A stretch of DNA of 64,000 nt from Dromaius novaehollandiae. Its lineage: Eukaryota; Chordata; Aves; Casuariiformes; Dromaiidae. The notes under the pieces were generated by a model that did not search any database, was not told the origin of the DNA, and worked only from the letters and a program-made list of their open reading frames with translations. The stretch is taken from positions 12,897,404 through 12,961,403 of the forward strand of contig NC_088103.1 of NCBI RefSeq assembly GCF_036370855.1, in the 5' to 3' direction. The position numbers and the translations under genes are program-made. Positions 62,501-64,000 of the stretch are shown here, in pieces (within the stretch, counting starts at the first letter, position 1; each line of letters begins with the position of its first letter).

Positions 62501-64000
62501 GTAGCTGAGTTTTTTTGGCAAAGTTGTGTGGCAATTAGTCATGCTTTAGAAACAAAGTAACTTGAAAATCAGCACAAAGTTTTATCTGTGAGAAATAACT
62601 GAACTTTTTTATATAGTTTTAATAGAGTAGTTATATATTGCTTAATTGGATGGCAAAATATAATCAGCTGAGAATCTTTTGCTAGGGAACAGTTTAACAG
62701 GGAATATATACATATGCTGATGCAGTTTTTGTTTAGATTGCACTCTTGAAATGTTTTATAGCAGTGGCCCTACGCCCAGAATGTTGTATTGTATTTAACT
62801 TTCTCACTATTCCCTTGAAATAGATATGTAATAGACTTCCCTGCTAATAATCTTACTACATTTATCTCCTCCTTTTTCATTAGGGTTAGGTAGGCATCTG
62901 CCTTGTCCCTCCGCTGAGCCAAAGCTTTTAAAATATATATTCCCACTCTGCTATTACAAAAAAAAATTAAAAATAATACTGTAGAAAATATTTTTTGTGA
63001 AGTGAGTTCTGTACTATCTTCTTGCCTTTTACACTACAAAACTGTCCTATGCTGGACTGAAGACATTTTAAGGATATGATGTTAGATCTGTTAGGGAGAG
63101 TAGTTAGTGATACTAAGTGGTTTGGTTTTTGTGAACTTGGTTTAAATCGCCGTTAGCCAGGTGGAATACTTACTGCTTTGCTGGACTGTAAATCTGTTAC
63201 CCTGTCTGAAGTGTATTTGGGGGGGAAAAGGTTAAACATGCACCACATTTATACTAGTTTATTCCAAGAATTGCATTCCACACGCACTGTGCTGAATTGT
63301 AAATGTGACGCCCTCTGCCCCCCTCCCCCCCGCAAAATCCCAAACAAAGATATAACATTCTGAAGTCTGTAAGCACAATCATTGAAAGAGTCCCTTTATG
63401 CTACATAGCTCTGTATTACTGCACAGGTTTCTTTCTGCATACAAAGAATTAAACTGTTGGATACTAACTTAAAATATATTGTATATATTACAACTATGTT
63501 ATAACGTATAGTCTGCAAAATTGAAGCAAAAGAGTAGGGCAACACGGAGGAGCAGTATATAGGTTTTTAACTTTTAGCCTGTGTTTTCAAATAAAAGGTT
63601 TGTGTGATCAGTCTTTCTACTGGCTATAATAATTTTTGAACCTATTTAGGGACAGAAGCTGCAAAGCTTTCAAAAGTTACTTGGTGTCTGATTAGAGGGG
63701 AGAGAGATACTGTTGGCATCCTCAGGGAGCAGGTAGCTTGGAAAGCGCAGCCCTTGTCCCTGGGTTGGGCTGCAGCGGGAAGGCAGCGGCTGGCTCGTCT
63801 CTGGCGAGTGCGAGCCCGGCTGGGGGCTGGTCGCCACCCACGGTGCCTCCTCCCCACTGGCAGGTCCAAGAGCGGGGGACGTGGGAAGAGCTAAGGATAC
63901 CGAGCTGACGGGGCTGAGCGCTGTTGAACTGGACAGCGGGGCCTGGAAATGATGGGAAGGAACTGGAGGTACACAGTAGGTGGAGGGAGGAGATAAGGAT
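59518..64000 (+). other. RTKN2: RTKN2 intron 6, truncated by window end
   Basis: At least 4.5 kb of intron. I searched for the next human-like segment (FGVKYNLLAHTTL and the PH domain) and did not find it. A short tandem duplication of CTAATATTGGGATT lies at 62000-62029. The last 250 bp (about 63740-63990) form a GC-rich patch unlike the rest of the intron. Confidence 0.75.
62000..62029 (+). repeat. Two-copy 15-nt tandem repeat
   Basis: CTAATATTGGGATTT followed directly by CTAATATTGGGATTA. A minor slippage-type duplication. Confidence 0.8.

Noticed and set aside
1-64000. CRISPR arrays, tRNA genes, bacterial operons, CR1 or endogenous viral elements
   Set aside because: None was supported by reading. 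No repeated spacer structure, tRNA B-box pattern, or recognisable CR1 3' end or retroviral gene was seen. Diverged fragments could still be present and would need a repeat-library search.

Overview
This is a vertebrate nuclear window, most likely from a bird. Introns are modest (0.9-10.8 kb), promoters sit in dense CpG islands, intergenic DNA is AT-rich, and no mammalian-type interspersed repeats are recognisable. The bird assignment is an inference from this architecture. The two genes are recognised by protein homology recalled from the human proteins, since no search could be run. Most long open frames in the window are GC-driven shadows, and nothing microbial or viral was recognised.

Two protein-coding genes are present, head to head. 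On the minus strand (29784 down to 11324) lies a complete coding region for ZNF365 (also called su48 or DBZ), a centrosomal coiled-coil protein with one C2H2 finger. It has four coding exons of 713, 181, 38 and 247 nt, which join in frame to 392 codons plus a stop (human about 407 aa). On the plus strand, starting at 46979, lies the 5' half of RTKN2 (rhotekin-2), a Rho-GTP effector. Six coding exons (45, 200, 59, 54, 118 and 201 nt) encode the first 225 residues, covering the HR1/Rho-binding region and most of the anillin-homology region. The PH domain and C-terminus lie beyond position 64000. The RTKN2-ZNF365 neighbourhood and divergent orientation match human 10q21.

Layout: 1-9000 is gene-free DNA downstream of ZNF365, with several GC-rich patches. 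About 9000-11323 is the probable ZNF365 3' UTR. 11324-29784 holds ZNF365. A CpG island at about 29080-30330 and a degenerate GC-rich minisatellite at about 30290-30545 follow. 30600-46700 is the intergenic interval between the promoters. The RTKN2 CpG island is at about 46720-47300, and RTKN2 exons and introns run from 46979 to the end.

The most striking regulatory signal is at the RTKN2 start. A GGCGG-N4-TTTGAA module (CDE/CHR spacing) and four YAACGG MYB-type sites lie within 100 bp upstream of the ATG, suggesting cell-cycle control by DREAM/MuvB-B-MYB. Other points are a 38-nt ZNF365 microexon, a shortened glycine-rich zinc-finger loop, a diverged ZNF365 C-terminus, a candidate 45-nt cassette exon and an alternative donor in ZNF365. 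I found no sign of a novel multi-gene system.
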